Source: Micromonospora yasonensis (GTDB taxonomy: Bacteria; Actinomycetota; Actinomycetes; Mycobacteriales; Micromonosporaceae). Taken from it: a DNA stretch of 64,000 bases. Both the position numbers and the translations under genes were made by a program. A model generated the notes under the pieces. That model worked only from the letters and a program-made list of their open reading frames with translations. It was not told the DNA's origin and did not search any database. The stretch covers positions 1 to 64,000 of the forward strand of contig NZ_JAPDPH010000009.1 of NCBI RefSeq assembly GCF_026013475.1, given 5' to 3'. This document shows, piece by piece, positions 42,997 through 51,738 of the stretch (its first letter is position 1; each line of letters opens with the position of its first letter).

Positions 42997-43239
42997 TCAG
43001 GTCGGCAGCCGCCGCTGGTTGCGGCGCTTGTGCCCCCGGTCGTACGGTGGCGCGATGCGGATCGGCTCGTCCACCGGTTGCCGCGCTTCCTCGGGGTACG
43101 GCTCCCCGCCACCGGTCATCTCCGCGAGCTGTTCGGCGTCCCCGTAGTCGAGCCGGTCGAACGGCAGTTGCCCGGGGAGTTCGTCGACCGGACGCCAGCT
43201 CACCGGCTGGTCGTCGGTGCGTTCGTCTTCCGTGGTCAT
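42997..43239 (-). CDS. Small hypothetical acidic protein
   Basis: An 80-residue protein that I do not recognise: an acidic N-terminus, VSWRPVDELPGQLPFDRLDY in the middle and a basic ending HKRRNQRRLPT. No signal peptide or membrane helix is present. The ATG at 43239 has a perfect AGGAGG 6 bases upstream, and third-position GC is high throughout, which makes it a credible gene rather than noise. It is convergent with groEL across the terminator. Confidence 0.65.
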   Translation of the reverse strand: MTTEDERTDDQPVSWRPVDELPGQLPFDRLDYGDAEQLAEMTGGGEPYPEEARQPVDEPIRIAPPYDRGHKRRNQRRLPT

Positions 43240-43304
43240 GGCTGCCTCCTCTACGCCCGACGGTAGGCGGCGGTCGATGACCTATGCGGCAGAATTGCGT
43301 TACG

Positions 43305-44234
43305 TTACTTATGTCCGTTAAGTGCCTTGCGGTACAGGAAGAACACCCGCTCGATCCGGGCGCCCGCCGCGCCCGAGTAGAACGGCACCGGGCCCACCCA
43401 GCCGATCTGCGCCGCACCGATCCCGGCCGCCGCCTGATCGCGCAGGCAGCGGCGCAGCAGCACGCCGCCGATGCCCGAGCCCTCGGCCGCCGGGGCCGTC
43501 CCCATCGGACCGAACCAACTGGGCCGCGACGAGCCGTACGCGGCGAAGCCGAGGATCGCACCGTCCCGTTCGGCCAGATGCGCGCCCGCGTCCGGCCGGC
43601 CCAGCGATCCGGCCAGTTCGCCGTCCCACGCCCCGCCGAAGGTGTCCCGGGCGAACGCGGCCAGCGCCGGCAGGTCCGCCGGCTCGGCCCGGCGTACCGT
43701 GACGCCGCCCTCGGCCAGCCGGCGCTCGGCGGCCTCCGTCGAGCGCAGCGCCGGGGACCCCGCCGCCAGGTCGGCGGTCATGTTCCAGGCGGTACGGTCC
43801 TGCCGATAGCCGAGGCGCAGCGCGGCGCAGACCGCCGGGGTGTACCGCACGTCGATGCCCGGCCAGGCGTAGTACGGCGGGTTCCCGGCCAGCAGCAACT
43901 CCTCCGCGCCGAGGCCGGCGAGCCGCCGTTCCGCCTCGGTCAGCAGCGCCCGCCCGACGCCGCGCCGCCGCTCCGCCGGGGCCACCGCCAGCAGGTCGAC
44001 GTGCCCGAGCCGGGGATCGCGCGCCGACACCGAGCCGACCAGCACCCCGATCAGCTCCCCGGCGCGTACCGCACCGAGCCGCAGCACCGGCCGGTCGGCG
44101 GCCGCGCGGGCGGCCAGGGTGTCCACCACGGCCGGTGCCTCGGCGGCGTCCTCCGGCAGGTCGAGGGCCCGCCGGCAGAGGTCGACGACCGCGGGCAGGC
44201 GGTCGAGGTCCAGCTCGATGATCTCCGCGTCCAT
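43305..44234 (-). CDS. Double GNAT-domain acetyltransferase
   Basis: A 309-residue protein of two GNAT halves. The first has VDLLAVAPAERRRGVGRALLTEAERRLA with the full R-R-x-G-V-G-R-A loop. The second (VTVRRAEPADLPALAAFARD onward) has AEGSGIGGVLLRRCLRD as its acetyl-CoA loop and ends FYSGAAGARIERVFFLYRKA. The linker includes NPPYYAWPGIDVRYTPAV, characteristic of a family of actinobacterial double GNATs. Substrate unknown. The ATG at 44234 is at the start of conserved sequence and is preceded by a weak purine stretch. It is followed downstream by the small acidic protein gene. Confidence 0.83.
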   Translation of the reverse strand: MDAEIIELDLDRLPAVVDLCRRALDLPEDAAEAPAVVDTLAARAAADRPVLRLGAVRAGELIGVLVGSVSARDPRLGHVDLLAVAPAERRRGVGRALLTEAERRLAGLGAEELLLAGNPPYYAWPGIDVRYTPAVCAALRLGYRQDRTAWNMTADLAAGSPALRSTEAAERRLAEGGVTVRRAEPADLPALAAFARDTFGGAWDGELAGSLGRPDAGAHLAERDGAILGFAAYGSSRPSWFGPMGTAPAAEGSGIGGVLLRRCLRDQAAAGIGAAQIGWVGPVPFYSGAAGARIERVFFLYRKALNGHK

Positions 44235-44280
44235 GGTCGCCGACCCTAGGCCATCGGGCAGGGTTCCTAACAGAGGGCGG

Positions 44281-46734
44281 TCAGCGTTCCGCCCGCGCGG
44301 CCCGCACCGCCGCATACGCGTCGACCAGCCCCGCGCCGACCAGATCCCGGTCGCCACCGCAGCGGTCCGTGCCCGCCGGTACGCCGGCCGGAGCGGCGGT
44401 GTCCAGCAGGATCCGGCGGGTCCGGGCCAGGTCGCCGACGAGCGCCGGGTTCGCCGACCACATCAGCGCCACCACCCCGGCCACCTGCGGCGTGGCCATC
44501 GAGGTGCCGTCCAGGGTGGCGTAACCGCCGCCGGGGAACGCGGACGTCACCCCCGCCCCGGGTGCCACCAGGTCCGGCTTGGCGAGGCCCCCGGCCGCCG
44601 GGCCCCGGCCGGAGAAGCGGGTGAGCTGCCGGGCCCGGTCCACCGCGCCCACCGTCAGCACATCGGAATACGGGGCCGGCGGGTCGGCCACCGAGGCGCA
44701 GGACGGGCCGGTGTTGCCGGCGGCGGCCACCACCAGGATCCCGGCCGCCGTGAGCGCGGCGGTCGCCGGCCGCAGCGCCCCCGGGTCGCAGCCCTCGATC
44801 GGCGGGCAGCCCCACGAGTTGGTCAGCACGTCCGGGGCGCGTTGCGGCCGGCCGTCGGTGAACGGGTCACCACCGGCCGAAAACGGGGCCAGCATGAACT
44901 GCAGGCAGTCCAGGTAGTGCGCCGGACTGCCGAGGTTGCGGTCCAGGTTGACGCAGCCGACCCACTGCGCCCCGGGTGCCACCCCGATGCCGTCCCGGCC
45001 CACCGCGCTGCCCACCGTGTGGGTGCCGTGCCCACCCCGGTCGTGGGGTGTGCGGGTGTGCTCGCGCGGGTCGTACCAGGAGTCGTCGCCACCCCGGAAG
45101 CCGGCGGCCAACGCCGGGTGCCGACCGTCCACCCCGGAGTCCGAACTGCCGACCACCACGCCCGTGCCGGTGACACCCAGCTGCGACCAGACCCGGTCCG
45201 CGCCGATCAGCGAGACGTTCCAGGCCGGACCGGTCGGCGCCGGCTGGTTGCCCCGGGCCGGGGGCGGCGCCGCCGGCAGCGGGCGCAGCCGCTGGCTGAC
45301 CAGCACCCGGGCCACCTCCGGCCGGCCCGAGAGCCAGGCCCGCACCGCCGGCCCGCCGTCCGTCTCGATGGCGTTGACCAGGTAGTACGGGGTGGGGTGC
45401 AGGCGGAGCCGGGTCAGCTCGCGGCGCAGGTCGCCCTGGGTCCGGTCGGCGGTGGCCACCAGCCGGCGGTAGACCTCGGCCGCGCGGGCGTCCCGCCCGG
45501 CCCGGCCCGGCGCCCCGGCCGGGATCCCGGTCAGGTCGGCCTGCTCGCGCAGCACCACCAGCAGCCGTTCCCCGTACAGGCCGGGCTGGCCGGGGACCAC
45601 GTACACCACGGCCACGGCGGCGAGCAGACCCGCCGCGACCAGCCCGGCCACCCCGCGCCGGGGGGCGCGGGCACGGGGCCGGGCCAACAGCACGCCGTAC
45701 CCGACGGCGAGCAGGACCGCGACGGCGAACGCGACGCCGGTCCCGACCGCGGCCCAGAACGGCACGTCGCGGCTGGTCGCCAGCAGGAGGGTGATCTCCT
45801 CCGGGTCGGCGAAGGCCAGCGGCCCGAGCAGCGCGAGGCCGACCAGGCGGCGGACCGGGGCGCGCCCGGCCGGTCCGTCGGCGCGGCGGGCGGCGGCGTC
45901 CAGCACGAAGCCGAGCGGCGGCAGCAGGAACAAGCCGGGCAACTGTGCCCCGGACTGCCCGGCCCCGGCCGCGACCAGCACCAGGGCCACCCCGGCGACC
46001 AGACCGCCGACCAGCACCAGGCGGGCCGGCCGGGGTGGCACGCCGACCGCGAACCGGCCCCAGAACGCGGCGTCGAGCAGCGCCCCGGCGAGCGCCCCGA
46101 GCGCGGCGGCGGCGAGCACCGCCAGCAGCGTCTCCAGGAAGCCCCCGAGCGCGCCCACCCAGGCCCAGGGCAGGAGCATCGCCAGCCCGGCGGCGACCGC
46201 CAGCAGCCGGACGGGAGTGGACCACCGGCCGCGGGCCGCCCCGCCGCCGGCACCGCCCGCGCCCGTCGGGCCGGCGGCATCGGTCGGGACCGTGCCGGCC
46301 GCGCGCCGCGACCAGCTGGCCAACAGCAGGGCGAGCAGGGCGGCGACGGCGGCCAGCGCGGCGAGGTACGCCTCCCGGTGCACCGGCGGCAGCGCCCGGA
46401 GCAGGGTCATCGCGCCGAACGCGAGGGTGCCGAACAGCCAGACCCGGCCGGTGGCCCGGACCACCGGGGCGCGGGGAAGCAGGGCGAGCGCGAGCGTCGG
46501 CCCGCCCACCAGCAGCACGGTGACCAGCGCGATCACCGGCCAGAGCAGCACCGCCCGGGGCTGACCACTGGCCAGCACCGCCTGGTCGATCACCCAACCG
46601 ATCACCTGGCCGACCACGGTGACCAGCACCGCCCAGCCGCCGGTGAACACCGCGGCGACCACCGGCCACGGCCCACCCGCCCGGGGCCCGGGAACCGGCG
46701 GTGGTGGCGGGGCTGCGGGCGGTCCGACCGTCAT
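44281..46734 (-). CDS. Polytopic membrane protein with extracytoplasmic subtilisin-like protease domain
   Basis: An 817-residue protein. About residues 25-400 hold roughly ten hydrophobic helices, an unusual N-terminal half. A helical linker follows, then an S8 peptidase domain (about 510-815) with a complete triad: D532 in SSDSGVDGRHP, H569 in GGHGTHT and S745 in DGTSMATPQ, plus the oxyanion Asn in AAAGNTGPS. Pairs of cysteines (CVNLDRN, CLQFML, CPPIEGCD) suggest disulfides, so the protease faces outside. It may process surface proteins or sense through the membrane half. The ATG at 46734 is chosen; a GTG three codons earlier is possible. It is divergent from glpD. Confidence 0.88.
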   Translation of the reverse strand: MTVGPPAAPPPPPVPGPRAGGPWPVVAAVFTGGWAVLVTVVGQVIGWVIDQAVLASGQPRAVLLWPVIALVTVLLVGGPTLALALLPRAPVVRATGRVWLFGTLAFGAMTLLRALPPVHREAYLAALAAVAALLALLLASWSRRAAGTVPTDAAGPTGAGGAGGGAARGRWSTPVRLLAVAAGLAMLLPWAWVGALGGFLETLLAVLAAAALGALAGALLDAAFWGRFAVGVPPRPARLVLVGGLVAGVALVLVAAGAGQSGAQLPGLFLLPPLGFVLDAAARRADGPAGRAPVRRLVGLALLGPLAFADPEEITLLLATSRDVPFWAAVGTGVAFAVAVLLAVGYGVLLARPRARAPRRGVAGLVAAGLLAAVAVVYVVPGQPGLYGERLLVVLREQADLTGIPAGAPGRAGRDARAAEVYRRLVATADRTQGDLRRELTRLRLHPTPYYLVNAIETDGGPAVRAWLSGRPEVARVLVSQRLRPLPAAPPPARGNQPAPTGPAWNVSLIGADRVWSQLGVTGTGVVVGSSDSGVDGRHPALAAGFRGGDDSWYDPREHTRTPHDRGGHGTHTVGSAVGRDGIGVAPGAQWVGCVNLDRNLGSPAHYLDCLQFMLAPFSAGGDPFTDGRPQRAPDVLTNSWGCPPIEGCDPGALRPATAALTAAGILVVAAAGNTGPSCASVADPPAPYSDVLTVGAVDRARQLTRFSGRGPAAGGLAKPDLVAPGAGVTSAFPGGGYATLDGTSMATPQVAGVVALMWSANPALVGDLARTRRILLDTAAPAGVPAGTDRCGGDRDLVGAGLVDAYAAVRAARAER

Positions 46735-46799
46735 GACCTTCACGGTACGGCCTGGGCCGGCAGATGCCGCCGGAGCGCCCGGACGGTTACCGTGGACGG

Positions 46800-48629
46800 G
46801 TGCGCGACCCCAACGTGTCCCGATCCGTGGCCGGTCAGCTCTCCGCCGAACGCCGCGCCGACGACCTGCGCCGACTCCGCGCCGAGCGGTTCGACGTGCT
46901 GGTCATCGGCGGCGGGGTGACCGGTGCCGGCGCAGCGCTCGACGCCGCGTCCCGTGGGCTCAAGGTGGCCCTGGTGGAGGCGCGGGACCACGCCGCCGGC
47001 ACCTCCAGTCGGTCCAGCAAGCTCATTCACGGCGGCCTGCGCTACCTGGAGCAGTTGGAGTTCCACCTGGTCCACGAGGCACTCACCGAGCGCGGGCTGC
47101 TCGCCACCCGGCTCGCCCCGCACCTGGTGCGCCCGGTGCCGTTCCTGGTGCCGCTGCCCGCCGAGGGCGGCCTGCGCGACCTGCCCCGGCGATTCTTCCG
47201 CCGGTCCTACTACGGCGCCGGGGTGGCCACCTACGACGCGTTCGCCGGGGTCTTCGGCGGTGGGCGCGGCATGCCGCTGCACCGGCACCTGACCCGGGAG
47301 CACACCCGCCGGATCTTCCCGAGCCTGCGGACCGACAAGCTGGCTGGCGCGATCCGCTACTACGACGGGCAGGTCGACGACGCCCGCCTGGTGGTGACCC
47401 TGGCCCGCACCGCGGCCAGCCTCGGCGCGACCGTGGTGACCAGTGCCCGGGCCGTCGGGCTGATCCGGCAGGCCCGCGAGGTGACCGGGGTCCGGGTCCG
47501 CGACCTGGAGGCGCCCGCCGGCTCGCCGGACGCCGAGTTCGAGGTCCGCGCCCGCACCGTGATCGCCGCGACCGGGGTGTGGAGCGACGACATGTCCCGG
47601 ATGCTCAACGACGTCGGGCTGCGCCCGGGCGTACGGGTCCGGGCCTCGAAGGGCGTGCACCTGGTGGTGCCCCGCTCGGCGATCACCGGCGAGACCGGGC
47701 TGATCCTGCGGACGGCCACCAGCGTGCTCTTCGTGATCCCGTGGGGCGGCCACTGGATCATCGGCACCACCGACACCGACTGGCGGCTCGACCGGTCGCA
47801 TCCGGCGGCCACCGCCAAGGACATCGACTACCTGCTGGAGCAGGTCAACACGGTGCTGGACCGGCCGCTGACCACCGCCGACATCGAGGGCGTATACGCC
47901 GGGCTGCGCCCGCTGCTGGCCGGCGAGGCGGACTCCACCTCCAAGCTCTCCCGTGAGCACGCGGTGGTCGAGCCGATGCTCGGGCTGCTGCTGGTGGCCG
48001 GCGGCAAGTACACGACGTACCGGGTGATGGCCTCGGACGTGGTCGACCGGGCGGCGCACCGGCTCGGCTGGACCCGGCCGTCGCGTACCGCCGACCTGCC
48101 GTTGCTCGGCGCCGACGGGTACGCGGCGATGTGGCGGGACCGGGCCGACCTGGCCCGCCGGCACGGCCTGCCGGTCGGCGTGGTCGAGCACCTGCTGGAG
48201 CGGTACGGCACCCTCACCCGCGACCTGCTCGCCCTGGTCGAGGCCGATCCACTGCTCGGTTCCCCGCTGGCCGGCGCCCCCGAATACCTGGCCGCCGAGG
48301 TGACGTATGCGGCCCGCGCCGAGGGGGCGCTGCACCTGGAGGACGTGCTGACCCGGCGTACCCGGATCTCCTTCGAGACCAGCCACCGCGGCCTGGAGTC
48401 GGCGGAGCACGCCGCGGAGTTGATGGGCGCGGTGCTCGGCTGGGACGAGGCGACCCGCGCCCGCGAGGTCGCCCACTACCGGGCCCGGGTCGAGGCCGAG
48501 CGGCTGTCCCAGGAGATGCCGGACGACGTGGCCGCCGACGCGGCCCGGCTGGGTGCGCCGGACGTCCGCGGCTTCGCGGCCGACCGGGGTGCCGACGGCG
48601 ACAGCGCCGAGCTGCCGTCCGCCCGGTGA
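46800..48629 (+). CDS. glpD: Aerobic glycerol-3-phosphate dehydrogenase
   Basis: A 609-residue FAD enzyme: FDVLVIGGGVTGAGAALDAA (dinucleotide-binding motif), SSRSSKLIHGGLRYLEQLEF (conserved FAD/substrate loop), FVIPWGGHWIIGTTDTDW and a C-terminal domain with YAARAEGALHLEDVLTRRTR. It oxidises sn-glycerol-3-phosphate to dihydroxyacetone phosphate and passes electrons to quinone at the inner membrane face. The GTG at 46800 is chosen because it lies just before the conserved region and leaves room for the divergent promoter; an in-frame start at 46764 is possible. No glpF or glpK is adjacent. Confidence 0.93.
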   Translation: MRDPNVSRSVAGQLSAERRADDLRRLRAERFDVLVIGGGVTGAGAALDAASRGLKVALVEARDHAAGTSSRSSKLIHGGLRYLEQLEFHLVHEALTERGLLATRLAPHLVRPVPFLVPLPAEGGLRDLPRRFFRRSYYGAGVATYDAFAGVFGGGRGMPLHRHLTREHTRRIFPSLRTDKLAGAIRYYDGQVDDARLVVTLARTAASLGATVVTSARAVGLIRQAREVTGVRVRDLEAPAGSPDAEFEVRARTVIAATGVWSDDMSRMLNDVGLRPGVRVRASKGVHLVVPRSAITGETGLILRTATSVLFVIPWGGHWIIGTTDTDWRLDRSHPAATAKDIDYLLEQVNTVLDRPLTTADIEGVYAGLRPLLAGEADSTSKLSREHAVVEPMLGLLLVAGGKYTTYRVMASDVVDRAAHRLGWTRPSRTADLPLLGADGYAAMWRDRADLARRHGLPVGVVEHLLERYGTLTRDLLALVEADPLLGSPLAGAPEYLAAEVTYAARAEGALHLEDVLTRRTRISFETSHRGLESAEHAAELMGAVLGWDEATRAREVAHYRARVEAERLSQEMPDDVAADAARLGAPDVRGFAADRGADGDSAELPSAR

Positions 48630-48666
48630 CCGGCGGGTAACGTCGTCCCGGAGGGTACCGGGCGCT

Positions 48667-48684
48667 ACCTACGGAAGTGTAGGT
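48667..48684. promoter_or_regulatory. Inverted repeat upstream of a lipoprotein gene
   Basis: ACCTAC-N6-GTAGGT is a perfect six-base inverted repeat ending eight bases before the lipoprotein GTG at 48693. Its place over the expected ribosome-binding/promoter region fits an operator of a TetR-like repressor; AGG in the right arm may also serve as a weak ribosome-binding site. Confidence 0.4.
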
Positions 48685-48692
48685 TCCCGTGC

Positions 48693-49202
48693 GTGTTGCG
48701 CCCATCGTGGTCGCGCGTCCGCGCGCTGTCCGCCGGCGTTCTGCTGGCGATCGCCCTGACCGGCTGTTCGGTGTTCGGCCGAGCCGAGGGTGCCACCACA
48801 CCCCGGCAGCCGGGGGACGGCTCGACAGCGGCGGCCGGGCTTCGGGTCTCGCTGGTGCAGAAGCTCGGGATTGACGGTCCGGTCCGGACGCTCGACGTGG
48901 ACCCGAGCGGGCGGTGGCAGTGCAAGGACTGCGCGGGCGACGGGGTCGACTCGAACGGCCAGCTCAACCCCGAGCAGGCCCAACGGTTGCAGCGGATGCT
49001 CGCCGATCCGGCCCTGGCGAAGGAGACCGACGAAGCCCGGCAGTACAAGCAGGGCTGCATCGACGCGTTGACCTCCAGCCTGCTGATCACGCCGGGGCTG
49101 ACCATCACCATCCAGGACTGCCCCGGGGAGCCGAAGCCGCCGGCGGCCTACCAGATCCTGCTGCTGCTCACCCAGACCACGCCGGCCGAGGACAAGGGCT
49201 GA
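48693..49202 (+). CDS. Putative lipoprotein, paralogue of 929-1405
   Basis: A 169-residue protein with a type II signal peptide: VRALSAGVLLAIALTGC, lipobox cysteine at about residue 25. The mature part has RTLDVDPSGRWQCKDCAGDG, RMLADPALAKETDEA, GCIDALTSS and IQDCPGEPKPPAAYQILLLL. The order D-x-S/D-G-R-W, D-P-x-L, C-x-D-A, D-C-P-x-E and P-P-x-A matches the lipoprotein at 929-1405, so both belong to one family of unknown function. Its four extra cysteines could form disulfides. It starts at a GTG directly after an inverted repeat and ends 3 bases before the convergent FAD oxidase gene. Confidence 0.75.
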   Translation: MLRPSWSRVRALSAGVLLAIALTGCSVFGRAEGATTPRQPGDGSTAAAGLRVSLVQKLGIDGPVRTLDVDPSGRWQCKDCAGDGVDSNGQLNPEQAQRLQRMLADPALAKETDEARQYKQGCIDALTSSLLITPGLTITIQDCPGEPKPPAAYQILLLLTQTTPAEDKG

Positions 49203-49205
49203 CCG

Positions 49206-50606
49206 TCAGAACACCTTGCCGGGGTTGAACAGCCCCGCCGGGTCGAGCGCCGCCTTGATCGCCTGGTGCACCCGGACCCCCACCGGGCCGATCTCGCGGG
49301 CCAGCCAGTCCCGCTTGAGCAGCCCGACGCCGTGCTCGCCGGTGCAGGTGCCGCCCAGCTCCAGGCCGAGCCGCATGATCTCGTCGAAGGCCCGCCGGCC
49401 GCGCGCCAGGCTGGCCGGGTCGGACCGGTCCACCACGATGTTCGGGTGCATGTTGCCGTCGCCGGCGTGCCCGACCACGCCGATCGGCACGGCGCACTCC
49501 TCGGCGATCCGGGCCACCCCGTCCAGCAACGCGGCGAGAGCCGCGCGTGGCACCGCCACGTCGTCGATGACCAGCCCGCCGTTGCCGCCGGGGAAGGTGT
49601 CGGCGGCGAACTTCTCCATCGCCGGGTGGGCCAGCCGCCGGGCCTGGAGCAGGGCGGCGGCCTCGGCCGCGTCGGTGGCCGCGTACACCTCGTCGGCGCC
49701 GGCCGCCGCGCACACCTCGGCGAGCCGGGCCAGGTCGTCCGCCGCCCGGGCGCCGGTGTCCACGGCCGCCAGCAGCAGCGCCTGCGCGTCGGTGCGCAGC
49801 CCCATCGGCCGGTACGCCTCGATGGCGCGCAGGTGGGTCCGGTCCAGCAGTTCCAGCAGGCTCGGGGTGAGCCCGTGCTCGGCGATGCCGGCGACCGCCG
49901 TGCCGGCCTCGGCGGTGGTGGGGAAGACCGCGACCAGGGTCAGCGACTCCTCCGGCGCGGGCCGCAGCGAGACGGTCACCTCGGTGATCACGCCGAGGGT
50001 GCCCTCGGAACCGACGAAGAGCCGGGTCAGGTCGTAGCCGGCGACCCCCTTGGCGGTACGCCGTCCGGTGCGCAGCACCTCGCCGGAGGCGAGCACCACC
50101 TCCAGGCCGAGCACGTACTCGGTGGTCACGCCGTACTTGACGCAGCACATCCCGCCCGCGTTGGTGGACACGTTGCCGCCGATGGTGGACGACTCCCAGG
50201 AGCCCGGATCCGGCGGGTAGTAGAGGCCGTGCTCGCGGACCGCGCCGGCCAGCCTCGCGTTCACCACGCCGGGCTGCACCACGGCGATCCGGCTCACCGG
50301 GTCGATCTCCAGGATCTGGTCCAGCGCGACGGTGCTCAGCAGGATGGCGCCGTCGATCGCGTTCGCCGCGCCGGCCAGCCCGGTCCGCGCCCCCTGCGGC
50401 ACCACCGGTACGCCGTGCCGGCCCGCCGCGCAAACCACCGCCACGACCTCCTCGGTGCTGCCCGGGCGCACCACCACCAGTGGCGTACCGGCGGCGCAGA
50501 GGTCGGCCTCGTCCCGCTGGTGGGTGCGCAGCAGGTCCGGGTCGGTCAGCACGGCGGCGTCCCCGAGGGCGGCGCGCAGCTCGTCGAGGAGGAGGTTGAC
50601 GGCCAT
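49206..50606 (-). CDS. FAD-linked oxidase, D-lactate/glycolate dehydrogenase (GlcD) type
   Basis: A 466-residue VAO-family flavoenzyme: VVPQGARTGLAGAANAIDGA and GGNVSTNAGGMCCVKYGVTT bind FAD, and the C-terminal part HAGDGNMHPNIVVDRSD, then TCTGEHGVGLLKRDWL, carries the histidines and arginine of the GlcD/Dld active site. It oxidises a 2-hydroxy acid such as D-lactate or glycolate to the keto acid. GlcE and GlcF partners are absent, which favours a single-subunit D-lactate dehydrogenase. The ATG at 50606 has GAGGAGG upstream. It is convergent with the lipoprotein and divergent from DUF4031. Confidence 0.9.
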   Translation of the reverse strand: MAVNLLLDELRAALGDAAVLTDPDLLRTHQRDEADLCAAGTPLVVVRPGSTEEVVAVVCAAGRHGVPVVPQGARTGLAGAANAIDGAILLSTVALDQILEIDPVSRIAVVQPGVVNARLAGAVREHGLYYPPDPGSWESSTIGGNVSTNAGGMCCVKYGVTTEYVLGLEVVLASGEVLRTGRRTAKGVAGYDLTRLFVGSEGTLGVITEVTVSLRPAPEESLTLVAVFPTTAEAGTAVAGIAEHGLTPSLLELLDRTHLRAIEAYRPMGLRTDAQALLLAAVDTGARAADDLARLAEVCAAAGADEVYAATDAAEAAALLQARRLAHPAMEKFAADTFPGGNGGLVIDDVAVPRAALAALLDGVARIAEECAVPIGVVGHAGDGNMHPNIVVDRSDPASLARGRRAFDEIMRLGLELGGTCTGEHGVGLLKRDWLAREIGPVGVRVHQAIKAALDPAGLFNPGKVF

Positions 50607-50663
50607 GCCGGAAGGCTAGGTCGCCTCGGCGGTGATCATCAACCGGGCGTACCGTTGGTCGCC

Positions 50664-50981
50664 ATGCTGTACGTGGACCGGCCCGCGGTGCCCTCGCGGG
50701 GCCGGCTCTGGTCACACCTGGTCAGCGACGTCTCGTACGCCGAGCTGCACGCCTTCGCGGAGGCGCTGGGCGCGCCCCGCCGGGCCTTCGACCGCGACCA
50801 CTACGACCTGCCAGCCGAGCGCTTCCCGATGGCCGTCTGGCTCGGCGCCCGGGTCGTCCCCAGCCGCGAGATCGTCCGCCTCCTCCAGACCGCCAACCTC
50901 CGCCGCCCCAAACACCTCCACCGCCCGATCCCCGCGTCCCCTGCCCGCGATCTTGCACTCTCGGTTGACCATTCCGGGTGA
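50664..50981 (+). CDS. DUF4031 domain protein, end encoded by a repeat
   Basis: A 105-residue protein with the DUF4031 pattern: MLYVDRPAVPSRGRLWSHL, SYAELHAFAEALGAPRRAFD and HYDLPAERFPMAVWLGARVV followed by S-R-E-I-V-R-L-L. The family is small and widespread in actinobacteria; its function is unknown, though some members fuse to hydrolases. The last 11 residues (RDLALSVDHSG) come from the left arm of an inverted repeat at 50948-51017, so the natural C-terminus may have been altered. Start at the ATG 50664. Confidence 0.8.
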   Translation: MLYVDRPAVPSRGRLWSHLVSDVSYAELHAFAEALGAPRRAFDRDHYDLPAERFPMAVWLGARVVPSREIVRLLQTANLRRPKHLHRPIPASPARDLALSVDHSG

Positions 50982-51017
50982 TGCGCGCCCTTTGTCGGTG
51001 CCAAGCCTGCAAGATCG
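50948..51017. repeat. REP-like inverted repeat element between convergent genes
   Basis: CGATCTTGCA at 50948-50957 and TGCAAGATCG at 51008-51017 are perfect inverted arms 50 bases apart, between the end of DUF4031 and the end of the convergent HD gene. The arms and the CTCTCGGTTGACC that follows the left arm resemble, from memory, a small dispersed intergenic palindrome common in Micromonosporaceae genomes. Copy number cannot be judged from one window. Confidence 0.5.
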
Positions 51018-51032
51018 TCGAGGGCTGGGTGG

Positions 51033-51671
51033 TCAGGGGCGCAGGGTGGCGAGCTCGCGGGTGAGGTTGGCGCGGGCGGGGGACTCCCAGCGGGCGTGTG
51101 GTTCGGGGAGGCGGTAGAGGGTGGGGAGGGCCAGGAGGGACTCCAGGACCGCCGCCCGGCCGGCGCGGAAGGCCGGGTCGGGGACGTGGGCGTACTCGCG
51201 GCGGACGGCGGCGGCGTAGCGGTCGTAGGCGGCGGGCGGGGCGGCCAGGATCGCCAGGTCGGCGTCGCAGAGCAGGGCGCCGTCCGGGTCGCCGGGCGGC
51301 ACCGCGTGCCCGGCGGTGAGCAGCACCAGCCGACGTACCTCGGTCACCACCTCCGCCGGCAGCCCGGCGTCGGCGAGCAGTTCGGCGGCCAGTTCGGCGC
51401 TGGCCCGCTCGTTGGCGTCCCCGCCGGCCCGGGGGTCGTAGACCGCGTCGTGGCACCAGGCCGCCAGCCGGACCAGTTCCGGGCGGCGGGCCGCCCCGGC
51501 GTACCGGTCGACCACGTCCAGCACCGCCCGCAGGTGCGGCACGCCGTGGTAGTGCCGGTGCGGCTCCTGCCAGGCCGCCAACAGCCGGTTCCCGGCCCGC
51601 TCGGCGCCGGGCGGGTCGGACGCCCCCGCCGCGTCGGCCGCGTCCCGCCACCGCTCGATCAGCTCTCCCAC
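51033..51671 (-). CDS. HD domain metal-dependent phosphohydrolase
   Basis: A 212-residue HD-fold protein: HYHGVPHLRAVLDVVDRYAG (first helix with the first histidine), LAAWCHDAVYDPRAGGDANE (the H-D pair) and LLCDADLAILAAPPAAYDRY (late aspartates), consistent with the small predicted metal-dependent hydrolases widely annotated in actinobacteria. The substrate is unknown, possibly a nucleotide. The GTG at 51671 is a guess that begins at conserved helix VGELIERWRDAAD; no strong ribosome-binding site supports it. The gene is divergent from FUSC with 67 bases between starts. Confidence 0.78.
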   Translation of the reverse strand: MGELIERWRDAADAAGASDPPGAERAGNRLLAAWQEPHRHYHGVPHLRAVLDVVDRYAGAARRPELVRLAAWCHDAVYDPRAGGDANERASAELAAELLADAGLPAEVVTEVRRLVLLTAGHAVPPGDPDGALLCDADLAILAAPPAAYDRYAAAVRREYAHVPDPAFRAGRAAVLESLLALPTLYRLPEPHARWESPARANLTRELATLRP

Positions 51672-51738
51672 CCGGTGCAGTCTGCCGCACGCCCCAGAAC
51701 GCGAGGATTCACCGGGTGCGGGACGGGTAGTCCCGGCC

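Noticed and set aside
43305-44234. Double GNAT considered as mycothiol synthase MshD
   Set aside because: The two-domain build and length are similar, but I could not match MshD-specific segments, so a general name was kept.
44119-46920. Long plus-strand frame antisense to the membrane subtilase
   Set aside because: It is Arg/Pro/Gln-rich and domain-free, while the minus strand has a complete S8 protease with triad.
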